Assembly: GCF_012689525.1 (NCBI RefSeq)
Contig: NZ_CP051515.1
Location: 558,001-622,000 of the forward strand
Reading direction: 5' to 3'
From: Paraburkholderia aromaticivorans
GTDB taxonomy: Bacteria; Pseudomonadota; Gammaproteobacteria; Burkholderiales; Burkholderiaceae
Length of the DNA: 64,000 bases
The notes under the pieces are model-generated. The model was given only the letters and a program-made list of their open reading frames with translations, was not told where the DNA came from and made no database searches. The position numbers were made by a program, and so were the translations under genes. Shown here piece after piece: positions 1 through 8,903 of this stretch; positions within the stretch are counted from its first letter, which is position 1; every line of letters begins with the position of its first letter.

Positions 1-222
1 ATCGGCAAAGCGCGCGGGAGCTTCTACGACCACGTCGATCATGAGTTTTCTTCCGACGGTCGCCAACTGCAGTTCCTGCTTTTCGAGTTCCTTGATTGCC
101 TGCTCGATGCGCTTGCGCGTATGTTCTCGCACGTGCGCGCGTCCATTGAGCACACGGTCGACTGTGGCTACCCCGACCCCGGCCTGTAGAGCGATCTCCT
201 TGATGAGAAAGCGGTGAGCCAC
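1..222 (-). CDS. LacI-family transcriptional regulator (5' part only)
   Basis: The first 74 codons of a LacI/GalR-type repressor are present; the rest lies beyond the left edge. Residues 4-24 form the classic N-terminal helix-turn-helix (FLIKEIALQAGV, then TVDRVLNGR), followed by the hinge-side stretch with HVREHTRKRI. The start is a GTG with GAGGGG about 8 nt upstream; no in-frame ATG fits better. It is divergent from the phytanoyl-CoA-dioxygenase-like gene and may control it or genes to the left. The ligand cannot be judged because the sensor domain is not in the window. Confidence 0.9.
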   Translation of the reverse strand, partial: MAHRFLIKEIALQAGVGVATVDRVLNGRAHVREHTRKRIEQAIKELEKQELQLATVGRKLMIDVVVEAPARFAD

Positions 223-293
223 GACAGATCCCCTCGGATTTGATGTGTTTTTGATGGATTAATGATAACCCGTCGGCAATTCATGGGGCTATG

Positions 294-306
294 CTGTGAT
301 GCACAG
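294..306. promoter_or_regulatory. Short palindrome, possible operator
   Basis: CTGTGATGCACAG is a perfect 5-3-5 inverted repeat 12 nt before the start of the dioxygenase-like gene and in the spacer it shares with the LacI-type regulator. Its position suits a repressor site, but the half-sites are short and no second copy was seen, so this is weak. Confidence 0.25.
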
Positions 307-318
307 AGGGAGACAGAC

Positions 319-1533
319 ATGGGCCGCAGCCAGGATCGCATCGAAACGCCGGGGCAGAGTTGGTACCGCGAACGCGATTGCGCTTTAAACGAATTCGTCG
401 CTTTGCTGGAGGGCGATGACAACGGCCCGACGCGCTATGCGGCGGAAGTCGCGCAGCGGATTCCCATTTACGACTGTCAGCAACTCGATGGCATGACGCG
501 CGATACATCCGAGAGAGCGCAGTTGCAGGCGGAATGGGCTCGCGTCTTTCACGGTGGCGCTGGGGTACTCGTGCTTCGGCGAGCATTTGTCGATACCGGG
601 CCTGTCGACGACGCAACGGCCGTCTTCGAATCCATTATTCGTAGTGAGCGCGAGCAAGGCGCGAGTGCGGCAGACCACTTCGCAAAGGCAGGCGCGAATG
701 ACCGGATCTGGAACGCCCAGGAGAAGCTCTGCCTGCGAGCGCCCGAAGTATTCGCGGAATACTTCTCAAATCCGATGCTGATGATTGTGTCGGAAGCGTG
801 GCTCGGACCGTGTTACCAGATGACGTCACAGGTCAATGTAGTTCGCCCCGGCGGCGCTGCTCAACAGGCGCATCGCGATTACCACCTCGGCTTTCAGACG
901 GTTGAAAAGGCCGAACGCTATCCTGCGCACGTCCATCGGATGTCCCCCTTCCTCACCCTGCAGGGCGCGGTGGCGCATAGCGACATGCCGGTTGAGAGCG
1001 GACCGACGAAGCTCCTGCCGTATTCGCAGCGATATGACGAGGGATATCTGGCGTGGCGCCGAGCCGAGTTTCGGGAGTATTTCGAGGACCATTTCGTCCA
1101 ACTGCCGCTCTCCAAGGGCGATGCCGTGTTCTTCAATCCCGCGTTGTTCCATGCGGCCGGCGCAAATCACACCACGGACGTTCAGCGCATGGCGAATCTC
1201 TTGCAGGTCTCGTCGGCTTATGGCCGGGCAATGGAAGCGCTCGACCGCAGGAGAATGTGCGAGGCGGTGTATCCGGTACTGCGCGAGCGTCGCGCGTCGG
1301 GGCGGATAAGTGACACGGAAGCCACCGCGGCAATCGCATCCTGCGCTGAGGGATACCCGTTCCCAACCAACCTCGACCGCGACCCGCCGGTCGGCGGGTT
1401 GGCGCCGGAAAGCCAGCAGGAACTCATGCGCCGCGCACTCGACGAGGATTGGGATGCCGCGCGATTCACGCTCGCCTTGAACGAGCACGCTGCGCGACAG
1501 CGCTCCGCCGATCCGCAATCTGGCACGAGTTAA
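319..1533 (+). CDS. Phytanoyl-CoA dioxygenase (PhyH) family protein
   Basis: A 404-residue protein of the PhyH branch of 2-oxoglutarate/Fe(II) oxygenases. The metal triad is visible: His185 and Asp187 in QAHRDYH, and distal His278 in NPALFHAAG, with Arg290 (VQRM) placed to bind 2-oxoglutarate. The ATG at 319 is preceded by GGGAGA; an in-frame ATG at 262 has no such signal. The substrate is unknown: PhyH relatives act on fatty acyl-CoA, amino acids and small metabolites. The divergent LacI-type regulator hints at carbon-source control. Confidence 0.85.
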   Translation: MGRSQDRIETPGQSWYRERDCALNEFVALLEGDDNGPTRYAAEVAQRIPIYDCQQLDGMTRDTSERAQLQAEWARVFHGGAGVLVLRRAFVDTGPVDDATAVFESIIRSEREQGASAADHFAKAGANDRIWNAQEKLCLRAPEVFAEYFSNPMLMIVSEAWLGPCYQMTSQVNVVRPGGAAQQAHRDYHLGFQTVEKAERYPAHVHRMSPFLTLQGAVAHSDMPVESGPTKLLPYSQRYDEGYLAWRRAEFREYFEDHFVQLPLSKGDAVFFNPALFHAAGANHTTDVQRMANLLQVSSAYGRAMEALDRRRMCEAVYPVLRERRASGRISDTEATAAIASCAEGYPFPTNLDRDPPVGGLAPESQQELMRRALDEDWDAARFTLALNEHAARQRSADPQSGTS

Positions 1534-1689
1534 CAATTTCTTTAGACTAAGTCGATGGTGCAAAAGACGGTCTGATCGCAGGATTGACAAAGCGATAGCC
1601 ACGCGACGCCGCATCCTCGCGGGAACCGGATCGCCTTACGGCCGGTCATGCACTGACCGTTTCCGCACTTGTGGGAAGGAGAAATTGAC

Positions 1690-1935
1690 ATGAAAACGCT
1701 TCGAATCGTGGCGCTCTGCGCGATCGGCATGTTCCTTGGACAAGCGTGGGCGCAAGACAAACCAGTACCATCGGGAACCGCACCGTCTGTTCAGGATGTC
1801 GGTGGCGTCACCGACGCGTCGAGGGGTGAGACGGGAATGGCAATGAATCCGGCGCGGCAGGCCTATCCGGACCTCAACACTCTGCAATCCGGGGAGCAAA
1901 GCCGTATCGTCGCCAATACGTTCCGCCACCATTGA
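1690..1935 (+). CDS. Small exported protein of unknown function
   Basis: An 81-residue protein. A Lys/Arg start, a hydrophobic stretch and AWAQ at about residues 18-22 look like a Sec signal peptide cleaved after Ala. The mature part is about 60 residues, polar and without Cys. The start is supported by GGAAGGAG upstream. Burkholderiaceae encode many such small periplasmic proteins; the 83-residue gene at 17824 has the same architecture but little sequence in common. No family recognised. Confidence 0.7.
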   Translation: MKTLRIVALCAIGMFLGQAWAQDKPVPSGTAPSVQDVGGVTDASRGETGMAMNPARQAYPDLNTLQSGEQSRIVANTFRHH

Positions 1936-2069
1936 CCGCCGCGCAACAGCTTTGCGCGACCGCGCGTCACGCACGATGAGTGCCCGCGAATACACTCATC
2001 GCGCGTAACGCGGCAGGCTACGGTTCCGACCAGGGCCCGTCCAGAGAGTGATAGGGCTATGTCCCGAGT

Positions 2070-3830
2070 TCAGTAGCCAATACGCTTTTCGACGTTCCGG
2101 AATCGCCCCATCGAGCGGTAGCGATGGAACCATGCATTGGTACGAAGTTCGCACAGGCGCGGCGAATGTTCGGCAAGCGCAAGGTCGAGCCAATGAAACA
2201 TCTCGTCCGGCTGGTCGAGCCTCGCATAAATTTCCGCAAACAGAAACGGCGACGTATAGCGCCTTTGACGTCTCGCCGTCAGATCCCGCAAGTACCATTG
2301 AAGGACTTTTTGATAGCCGCCGGACTCCCAGATCGTGCGAATAGTCTCTGCGCGAGCGAATTCGCCGCACCGTGTTAGCGCATCAATGGTCGCGTCGACT
2401 GCCTCCTCGTATTGACCCTGCTCTTCATAGGCGGTCGCCAGCAGCTGATAGACGAGCGGGGAGCGATTGCCACGCCCGGCGTGCAGGCACTCCCGAATCA
2501 CTTCGTCGTATTTGCCTGCCTGTACCAGCCCGAATACGCGTGATCCTTCGAACCCGAGCGGGTCGACCTTTTCGGCACGCTCGAACTGTGCTCGGCCTTC
2601 CGCTTCTCGCCCAAGAACCAGCAGGAGCCGTGCATACAGGCGGCTCGTTTCTGCGTGACTTGGGTTCAGCCGCAAAGCTTCGAGGAACTCCTCTTCTGCC
2701 CGGCGCCAGTCCCAGTCATAGAAATAGTGCACGCCGGCTAGCGCCTGGTGAGCCTCGGGAAGATTGGCGTCCAGTTCCAGTGCTTGCAGCGCCGCCTGCC
2801 GCGCTAGCGGGTGGCCTTCCGACGGTGCACAGACTCCGTGCGTCGCCGTGGCACCTAAAACGTTCGACATCCCCACATATCCGAGCGCGTAGGTCGGGTC
2901 CCGTTCGATCGCGCGCTCGAAGTAGCCGCGCGCGCGCACGAAGTCCTCGTCGCTCAGCGCGTGATGCGCGGCAAACCCCGCATCGAAGTGCACGCGGCGG
3001 GTCCAGTAGTAACGGCCGCGCAGATACGCATCGTGCGCCGCCGGATCGACCGGCAAACGTCTCGTCAGCATGTGCCGCTGCTGTTCCGCGAGCGCGGGCG
3101 ATACCTCCCGGGCGAGCGCCGTGCTCACCTCTTTCTGGATTTCCAACGCGCCACTCGTCATCGGCTCATACGCGCGGCTCCAGATCTGCACCTGATCGAA
3201 GCAACGGATCAGTTGCGCCAGAATGCGAATCCTCACGCCGTCGCGCTTGAGCGCGCCTTCCAGGACATAGTCGATCGACAACTCGCGAGCGATCTCCGCG
3301 ATACTCATGCTGACCCGTCGGCAGTGGGCGGCGGTTGTTCTCGAAATGACAAGGATGCGCTCCGGATCGAGCATGCCGATACTGGCGGAGGTTTCGTCGG
3401 CCAGCGCGTCGCAGAAGCTGTTCTGGCCGGAATCGCCGGTCTGGTTTTCGAACGGCAGAACCAGTATCCGCACGGCTTCCCGTGGGGCGGGCACCGATTC
3501 CTCAGGCATGGGCCGTACGTTGTTCAGACGATAGCCTTTGCCCTTCACTGTGATGATGTGCTGCGGATTGACCGGATCGTCGTGAAGCGCGACGCGGATT
3601 TTCCGGATTGCCGTATTGATGCAGTTGTCCGTTTCCCGATACGCGTTCGCGCCCCACAGTGCTCTCACGATATCCGCACGCGTGACGAGTTGCCCGTTGC
3701 GGGAGGCCATCAGGATCAGCAACTCCATCGGCAGACGCTCGAGGCTGACTTTTTCGCCCGCGCGGCGCAATTCGTAGCGCTGAATGTTCAGCTCGACATC
3801 CGCAATCCGGACGGATTCTGGCGTGTTCAT
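2070..3830 (-). CDS. Winged-helix one-component regulator with TPR repeats (CadC/adenylate-cyclase-like architecture)
   Basis: About 586 residues. Residues 8-100 are an OmpR/PhoB-type winged helix (LPMELLILMASRNGQLVTR, then a KGKGYRL hairpin). Residues 115-260 resemble the FlgO/adenylate-cyclase-associated module (ILVLPFENQTGD, then YVLEGALKRDG). From about 290 on there are TPR-like helices. There is no membrane segment, unlike CadC itself. The ATG overlaps the stop of the upstream transporter gene (ATGA), so the two are translationally coupled. It is probably a cytosolic regulator of that transporter or its pathway. An ATG 15 nt earlier is possible. Confidence 0.85.
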   Translation of the reverse strand: MNTPESVRIADVELNIQRYELRRAGEKVSLERLPMELLILMASRNGQLVTRADIVRALWGANAYRETDNCINTAIRKIRVALHDDPVNPQHIITVKGKGYRLNNVRPMPEESVPAPREAVRILVLPFENQTGDSGQNSFCDALADETSASIGMLDPERILVISRTTAAHCRRVSMSIAEIARELSIDYVLEGALKRDGVRIRILAQLIRCFDQVQIWSRAYEPMTSGALEIQKEVSTALAREVSPALAEQQRHMLTRRLPVDPAAHDAYLRGRYYWTRRVHFDAGFAAHHALSDEDFVRARGYFERAIERDPTYALGYVGMSNVLGATATHGVCAPSEGHPLARQAALQALELDANLPEAHQALAGVHYFYDWDWRRAEEEFLEALRLNPSHAETSRLYARLLLVLGREAEGRAQFERAEKVDPLGFEGSRVFGLVQAGKYDEVIRECLHAGRGNRSPLVYQLLATAYEEQGQYEEAVDATIDALTRCGEFARAETIRTIWESGGYQKVLQWYLRDLTARRQRRYTSPFLFAEIYARLDQPDEMFHWLDLALAEHSPRLCELRTNAWFHRYRSMGRFRNVEKRIGY

Positions 3831-5152
3831 CTGCGCTCCTGCCATCGCGTGTGCCTGTTCACAGCGACGACGCCGGCGGGTCGTCGCTCGCGCTTCATTC
3901 CGAACGAAGCCACGAATGCAAGCGCCGAGCACGACACAATGACGAGCGCGGGCGCGGGCATCCAGTGCAGGCCGGAAACGAGGAAATTCGCCGCAAGCGG
4001 CGCCAGTCCCAGCGGCGCGGACAGTCCGAGATTCATGGCCGTGGCAACGCCGCTGAAGCGGACGTCGATGGGGAACATTTCCGCAATCGCGCACGCGAAG
4101 GTTCCGTTGGCGAACGAGCTGACGACGCCGGCCATCAGAAACAGCGCAGGCAGGCTCGCATAATGACGGGCGGCCGCGATGAAGAAGAAGGGCGCGAAAA
4201 GCGCGGACAAGACGGTTCCCGACCTGAAAACGTAACGGCGCGGCAACAGGTCGCCAACGTGCGCCGTCACGAGAATGCAGGCCGCCACGACGATCAGGTA
4301 CCACGTCTGGGCACTCGCGATCTGTTGCGTGTCGTATTGAAGCCTTTGCAGATAACTCGGCGTGAATCCGATAAAGATGCCACCCGACGCGCCCGCCAGC
4401 AGAGACGCGGCAGCGCCTGTCGCCAGGGGCGCGAAATGGTTGCGAAACAGGACGGCAAGAGGCTCGCGATGCCGGGCGCCGATGGCCTGCGCGTACTCGT
4501 CGGTCTCCGCAAGCGTCCGCCGCAAAGCAAAGCTCAACAGGCCGACCATGCCACCCAGCAGGAAGCCGATCCGCCATCCGAACGCGTTGACCTGCCCGGG
4601 TGTGAGCACCCATTGCATGGCAAGATTAATGCTCGTCGCCAGAAGCAACGCGAGGTTGACCGCGACGAACACGATGCCGCACAACAGCCCCGGCCTGCCG
4701 CGCGCGGTTTCGACGGCGTAGACGACTGCGCCTGGCAGTTCGCCGCCCAGGCAGAGGCCCTGGACGAGCCGCAGCACGAGAAGAAGAGCCGGGGCGGCCG
4801 CACCCCATGCCGCGTATGAAGGAAGTATTCCGATGAGAAGCGTCGAAACGGAGGCGATCATCGCCGACGACACGAAGACGAGGCGCCGGCCGTGCGTGTC
4901 GCCGAACCGCCCGAGGAGGATGCCGCCGACCGGTCTGGCAAGGTAGCCAATGGCCAGCACCGTGAACGACAACGTCTCCGCCGGCACGCCAGTTCCTGTT
5001 GGAAAGAACTCGCTGCCGATGCTTCGTGCAAAGAATCCGAAGATGACGAAATCGAATACTTCGAGCGCTCCTCCCGTGCTGGCGACCAGAATGGTCCAGC
5101 GTTGGTGCGCTGTCATCGACTCTTTTCGGATTAGGGGCGAATCGTCGAGCAT
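3827..5152 (-). CDS. MFS transporter, metabolite:H+ symporter (MHS/ProP-like) family
   Basis: A 441-residue, 12-helix permease. Family signs are DFVIFGFFA in helix 1, the loop 2-3 motif GRFGDTHGRR, and LVQGLCLGGELPGA in helix 4. MHS members import carboxylates, betaines or shikimate-type acids with protons; the substrate here is not predictable. The coding end overlaps the start of the winged-helix/TPR regulator by 4 nt, a two-gene operon with the transporter first. Confidence 0.88.
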   Translation of the reverse strand: MLDDSPLIRKESMTAHQRWTILVASTGGALEVFDFVIFGFFARSIGSEFFPTGTGVPAETLSFTVLAIGYLARPVGGILLGRFGDTHGRRLVFVSSAMIASVSTLLIGILPSYAAWGAAAPALLLVLRLVQGLCLGGELPGAVVYAVETARGRPGLLCGIVFVAVNLALLLATSINLAMQWVLTPGQVNAFGWRIGFLLGGMVGLLSFALRRTLAETDEYAQAIGARHREPLAVLFRNHFAPLATGAAASLLAGASGGIFIGFTPSYLQRLQYDTQQIASAQTWYLIVVAACILVTAHVGDLLPRRYVFRSGTVLSALFAPFFFIAAARHYASLPALFLMAGVVSSFANGTFACAIAEMFPIDVRFSGVATAMNLGLSAPLGLAPLAANFLVSGLHWMPAPALVIVSCSALAFVASFGMKRERRPAGVVAVNRHTRWQERR

Positions 5153-5469
5153 GGAAATCCCTGATATCGCCAGGCATAACTACCGTTTTAAGCGGACGCC
5201 GCGCCGGAGGGGCGTGTTCAACCACCACCGTGTCAATCCGACTTCGATGACGGTGCATGATCGTTCTGGCTTAAATATGATGGACGACAATTCGCTTGCA
5301 CGAAAGGTCTTTAGATTCGCCTTGTGGTGCTTGATCGACGGATCGACGTGCGCCTCACTCGGGACTCGGCGCGAGGTTCGCGATGGCGAGTGGTACGGGG
5401 AGCTGCTGGAGATTACGTTCCCCGGTCTCACGGCTGGAGGTTCTGGTTAGGCACCTCGCGTTCGACTGC
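5153..5469. other. Intergenic stretch without a recognisable gene
   Basis: This 317-nt spacer lies between the start of the MHS transporter gene and the stop of the lipocalin-like gene, both read leftwards. It should hold the transporter promoter. Short open frames here have no Shine-Dalgarno or family features. No convincing palindrome or terminator was seen. Confidence 0.5.
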
Positions 5470-5973
5470 TTACTTCATCCGTTGCCACACAACTTTCGAT
5501 GCGCCATATCCGAAGCTCCCGGGCGTGACGTAGGTCAGCCGGTCGCCATCGAGCGTGAATGGGCGCCGTTGAACATCGCCGTCCCAGTTCGGAAAGGTAC
5601 TTTTCTGAATGTGGAAAACGATCACTTGTCCGGCCGGATCGACGGTATAGGTGCCAAAATGCGCGAAGTTGCCTTGGACGATGCGTTCGTTCTCTTCGGC
5701 GGTACCCGATATCCGGTTACCCGATGCGAACTTCGGCAAGTCTGCGCGAACTCCCATCAGAACATAGCGGCCGTCGCTGCCGAAGATAAGTTGGCCGTAC
5801 GGATGCGGACCGAGCACTTCGACTTCGCTGCCACTTCTCGAGACGGTCAATGAAACCAAAGACCACGAACCCACCACGCCAGGCGCCGCCTGAGCAAAAG
5901 TCTTTGAGCAGGCGAGACATAATGCAAGGGCCACCAGCGTGGCGGCGCGCAGCGTTTGGAAAATGGGCTTCAT
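5470..5973 (-). CDS. Exported lipocalin-like domain protein
   Basis: A 167-residue protein with an N-terminal signal peptide (MKPIFQTLRAATLVALALCL, cleavage near FAQA) and a single lipocalin-like beta domain (GVVGSWSLVSL, YGQLIFGSDGRYVLMG, GTYTVD, FPNWDG). These motifs fit the lipocalin_4 type often found next to oxidoreductases. GGAGAA lies just upstream of the chosen ATG; a longer open frame extends to 6246 but its added part is low in family signal. Function unknown, probably periplasmic small-molecule binding. Confidence 0.8.
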   Translation of the reverse strand: MKPIFQTLRAATLVALALCLACSKTFAQAAPGVVGSWSLVSLTVSRSGSEVEVLGPHPYGQLIFGSDGRYVLMGVRADLPKFASGNRISGTAEENERIVQGNFAHFGTYTVDPAGQVIVFHIQKSTFPNWDGDVQRRPFTLDGDRLTYVTPGSFGYGASKVVWQRMK

Positions 5974-6280
5974 GGCGTTCTCCGACACACGTGAGGGCAG
6001 AACCATTCCCTTCGATTCTCGGCGTGCGATGCTGGGTTCGTCTTCGATCATCGGAAGACAAGCTAGTAGGATAGCTTTCCCGGCCGCGACTTCCAATGAA
6101 CATTGGAATGAACGGTACGATGCTTCCGGAAGCGACCGCGGCGAACTCGTTGCTAACCGCGATACCGGTGTACTGGTATCGGGCGTTGAAGAGTTCTGGA
6201 AGTGGACCCCTTGAATGCCGTACATTCTTTCGATGCTGGGCGGCATGCGCGCGGGCTTCGTGGCCCGCGCGCGATTGGAA
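5974..6280. other. Intergenic stretch with an inverted repeat
   Basis: This 307-nt spacer is upstream of the lipocalin-like gene and downstream of the DJ-1/PfpI gene. It contains a 22-nt inverted repeat at 6160-6181 (CGATACC and GGTATCG arms, 9 of 11 positions paired), a possible operator or hairpin. No gene recognised. Confidence 0.45.
6160..6181. promoter_or_regulatory. 22-nt inverted repeat, possible operator
   Basis: The arms CGATACC and GGTATCG flank an 8-nt centre GGTGTACT that itself pairs partly. It lies about 190 nt upstream of the lipocalin-like start. Size and symmetry suit a TetR/MarR-type site, but no regulator gene is adjacent. Confidence 0.3.
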
Positions 6281-6958
6281 CTAGCCCTGCAGAACCTTCA
6301 GCAGTTCCCTCGCAGCCGGTCCAGATGAGGCCGGGTTCTGGCCAGTGACCAACTGCCCGTCGACGACGGTGAGAACGGCCCAGTCGTCCACCTTTTCGAA
6401 GTGGCCACCCAGACGCTTGAGTTCGTCCTCGACGAGGAAGGGCATGACCGCGGTCAACTGTACGGCGTCTTCCTCACTATTGGTAAAGCTGGTGACGCGC
6501 TTTCCCTTCACGAGTGGCTCTCCTTTGTAGGTCGCCTTTCGCAGAACACAAGGGCCATGACAGACTGCGGCGACCGGCTTGCCGGCGTTGTAGAAATCCT
6601 CGATCAAGGCAATCGAGTGCTTGTCATTGGTCAGATCCCACATCGGGCCATGGCCACCCGCATAGAAGATCGTGTCGTAGTCATCCGCCTTGACGTCGGC
6701 GAGCTTGACGCTATTGGCCAACACCTTCTGGGTTTCTGGGTCCTTCTTGAAGCGCTGCATGGTGTCGGTCTGATTGTCTGGATCGTCGCTCTTGGGATCG
6801 ATCGGTGGCTGGCCACCCTTGGGCGAGGTCACGGTAACCTCTGCACCGGCGTCCGTGAATGCGTAGTAGGGAGCGGTGAATTCTTCGAGCCAGAAGCCGG
6901 TCGGCTTGCCGGTATCTCCAAGCACGTTGTGCGAAGTCAAAACCAACAGGATTTTCAT
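6281..6958 (-). CDS. DJ-1/PfpI superfamily protein, Hsp31/glyoxalase III-like
   Basis: 225 residues, the length of fungal and bacterial Hsp31-like class I glutamine-amidotransferase-fold proteins. The nucleophile elbow AVCHGP gives Cys133-His134, and the early acidic residues WLEE (Glu25/26) match the third catalytic position of the Hsp31 group. The GGHGPMWD loop is also typical. Expected role: glutathione-independent conversion of methylglyoxal to lactate and carbonyl stress protection, or protein/nucleotide deglycation. It stands alone, with spacers on both sides. Confidence 0.88.
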   Translation of the reverse strand: MKILLVLTSHNVLGDTGKPTGFWLEEFTAPYYAFTDAGAEVTVTSPKGGQPPIDPKSDDPDNQTDTMQRFKKDPETQKVLANSVKLADVKADDYDTIFYAGGHGPMWDLTNDKHSIALIEDFYNAGKPVAAVCHGPCVLRKATYKGEPLVKGKRVTSFTNSEEDAVQLTAVMPFLVEDELKRLGGHFEKVDDWAVLTVVDGQLVTGQNPASSGPAARELLKVLQG

Positions 6959-7310
6959 TGCAGTCTCCGTTCATTGAGGCAGTGTCTAAAAGCGGCTTCG
7001 CCGCAGGGAGTGCTTGAGGGGGCTCGCTCCAACGCATGCGATGAACGCTTGTATTTTGGTCCGGCTCCCGAGCCGCGCCATCACACGATGGTATCGCCTG
7101 ACCATGCCATGGTATGCGCAGCGCTGCGCCGTTCGACCTGGCGGCACCGTGCTGCAATGCCGCCTACGCTGCTGTCTTCGTGCCGGCATCAATACAAAAG
7201 ATTGTGTCGTCTCGTGTTGTGTTTTCACGTTGCGTTTTCACATATCGTGTTTTTACGGACCTGAAGTAGTGAACGGGGAACCGGTAGTCGACGTCTCTCA
7301 GGAGCCAGCC
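6959..7310. other. Intergenic stretch without a recognisable gene
   Basis: This 352-nt spacer sits between the divergent DJ-1/PfpI gene and the broken VOC gene and should hold the promoter of the former. Short frames here look like shadows. Nothing else supportable was seen. Confidence 0.45.
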
Positions 7311-7732
7311 ATGAGCACCATTTCAATGCGGAGCGAACCAGCGGTTGAGAGCCTGGACGCCGGCGCGTTCGACACTCGGTCATGTTCGGCAAGAACATAA
7401 CCGCGGCCGCGCCCGGCTCAGCGCAGGCGCTTCACCTGGTCGTGTCCGACATCGTGGCCGTGCGCAACGAACTGTTCCGCCGTGGCATCGAGATCAGCGA
7501 GCCATTCCACGACACGGGCGGCGTGTTCCACCATGCCGACGCAAAATGCGTGGTTAGCGGCTTGAATCCGCAACGACAAAGTTATGCCTCGTACGCTTCG
7601 TTCAACGATCCGGACGGCAACGGTTGGCTATTGCAGGAGGTTACGGTGCGATTGTCCGGCGACATCGAAGTGGGCGACACCCGTTTCACCGATGATGTTA
7701 TAAAGGCGATTCATGCTGCGACAGCGGGATAG
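7311..7732 (+). pseudogene. VOC-family protein gene broken by an internal deletion
   Basis: A good start (CAGGAG then ATG at 7311) opens a frame that stops at 7400 after 29 codons. From 7382, in another frame, the sequence encodes the C-terminal two thirds of a VOC/glyoxalase-fold protein: FGKNITAAAPGSAQALHL, the VSDI...ELFRRGIEIS stretch, and ASFNDPDGNGWLLQEV. The N-terminal beta-alpha-beta-beta part of the fold, normally about 50 residues, is missing. The simplest reading is a deletion that also shifted the frame. A shortened 116-residue product from 7382 cannot be excluded. Confidence 0.7.
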
Positions 7733-7857
7733 CAATCGCGGCGGTAGCACGGAGAATGCAACGACGATTCGACCATGCGCCGACGCTGCGTATCGCGGTC
7801 AATACGCGCTCAGCAGATCATCGTGCGCATCTTCACATCACCTCAGGAGCGAACGTT

Positions 7858-8145
7858 ATGACGACTTATATCGTCTTCACGAAGGAAAGCACGCAGGATC
7901 AGGGTGAACTCGACATCTATCAAAGCAAGGTGGGCGAGACCTTCAAGGGTCATCCCGTCACGATACTCGCTGCCTACGGACCTCAGCAGGTTCTTGAGGG
8001 CGATGCGCCAGAGGGCGTGGTGATCGTTCAGTTTCCGTCAACAGCAGCCGCGCGTGCGTGGTACGACAGCCCGGCGTATCAGGAGGTCGCACAGCACCGC
8101 TTCAAGGGCGCGCGTTACCGCGCGGTTCTCGTCGAAGGCGTGTGA
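7858..8145 (+). CDS. DUF1330-family small protein
   Basis: A 95-residue protein of the ferredoxin-like DUF1330 group: VTILAAYGPQQVLEG, VVIVQFPSTAAARAWYDSPAYQ and the C-terminal RFKGARYRAVLVEGV are typical. CTCAGGAGC lies at proper distance from the ATG. The biochemical role is unknown; relatives are dimeric alpha/beta-barrel proteins. It follows the broken VOC gene on the same strand by 125 nt. Confidence 0.85.
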   Translation: MTTYIVFTKESTQDQGELDIYQSKVGETFKGHPVTILAAYGPQQVLEGDAPEGVVIVQFPSTAAARAWYDSPAYQEVAQHRFKGARYRAVLVEGV

Positions 8146-8210
8146 GGAAAGGCGGCAACGATCGGGCGCGAGGGTGCTACGACGCAGACCGCGCTGCGTC
8201 GCGAATGTCG

Positions 8211-8651
8211 TCAGCGACGCTCTGTATTTTGATTGGATTCGATTTGCTGCCGCAGCCGTTCCTCGCCCTCCTGAAGCTCGGGCGTGAACGCCTCGCCAAA
8301 ATCCGCGGCCTCGAAGAACGGGCGAATTTCGATTTCCGAGTCGCTTGCCATCGGGTTCGGGCAGCGGCGTACCCATTCGATCGCTTCGTCCATTGATTGC
8401 ACTTGCCAGATCCAGTAGCCCGCGATCAGTTCCTTGGTTTCGGCAAACGGACCGTCGACGACGGTTCGGTCCTTGCCAGAAAATCTCACGCGCGCGCCGT
8501 TCGAGCTCGGTTTCAGTCCGTCGCCGCCGAGCATGATGCCGGCTTTGACCAGTTCCTCGTTATATCGACCCATCGCCTCGATAAGTTCCGTGCCGGGCAT
8601 TTGACCGGCTTCGGATTCGGCGGTCGCCTTGACCATGACCATGACGCGCAT
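8211..8651 (-). CDS. YciI/DGPF-domain protein
   Basis: 146 residues. The family hallmark VVDGPFAETKELIAGYW is present, preceded by an alpha/beta ferredoxin-like start MRVMVMVKA and followed by DEAIEWVRRCPNP. Proteins of this group often sit beside ECF sigma factors; none is seen here. AGGAGA is 7 nt upstream of the chosen ATG. Function unknown. It converges on the DUF1330 gene. Confidence 0.85.
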   Translation of the reverse strand: MRVMVMVKATAESEAGQMPGTELIEAMGRYNEELVKAGIMLGGDGLKPSSNGARVRFSGKDRTVVDGPFAETKELIAGYWIWQVQSMDEAIEWVRRCPNPMASDSEIEIRPFFEAADFGEAFTPELQEGEERLRQQIESNQNTERR

Positions 8652-8903
8652 TGGGATTCTCCTGTCCAAAGTTGAGGCTCAGATTATGTGGGAAGACATT
8701 CGGTGCCTTCAACATCACGACGAACGAATGCGCGCGAAATCGACAGGCAAATGTCTCGACGCACCGAAAAAGCGGTTGAATGTCCGGCGGGTCGGCTAGT
8801 CACAACCGACTTCTGTGCCGGAATGCTGAAGGTCCGTTGCCGGTAGAAAGCCGATTGGCGCCGAGGGTTTTCTGTTTCAGCGGAGATCGGGCGGTACGCC
8901 TCC

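Noticed and set aside
5153..5469. Small gene upstream of the MHS transporter
   Set aside because: Several short frames overlap here but none has a ribosome binding site or recognisable sequence pattern.
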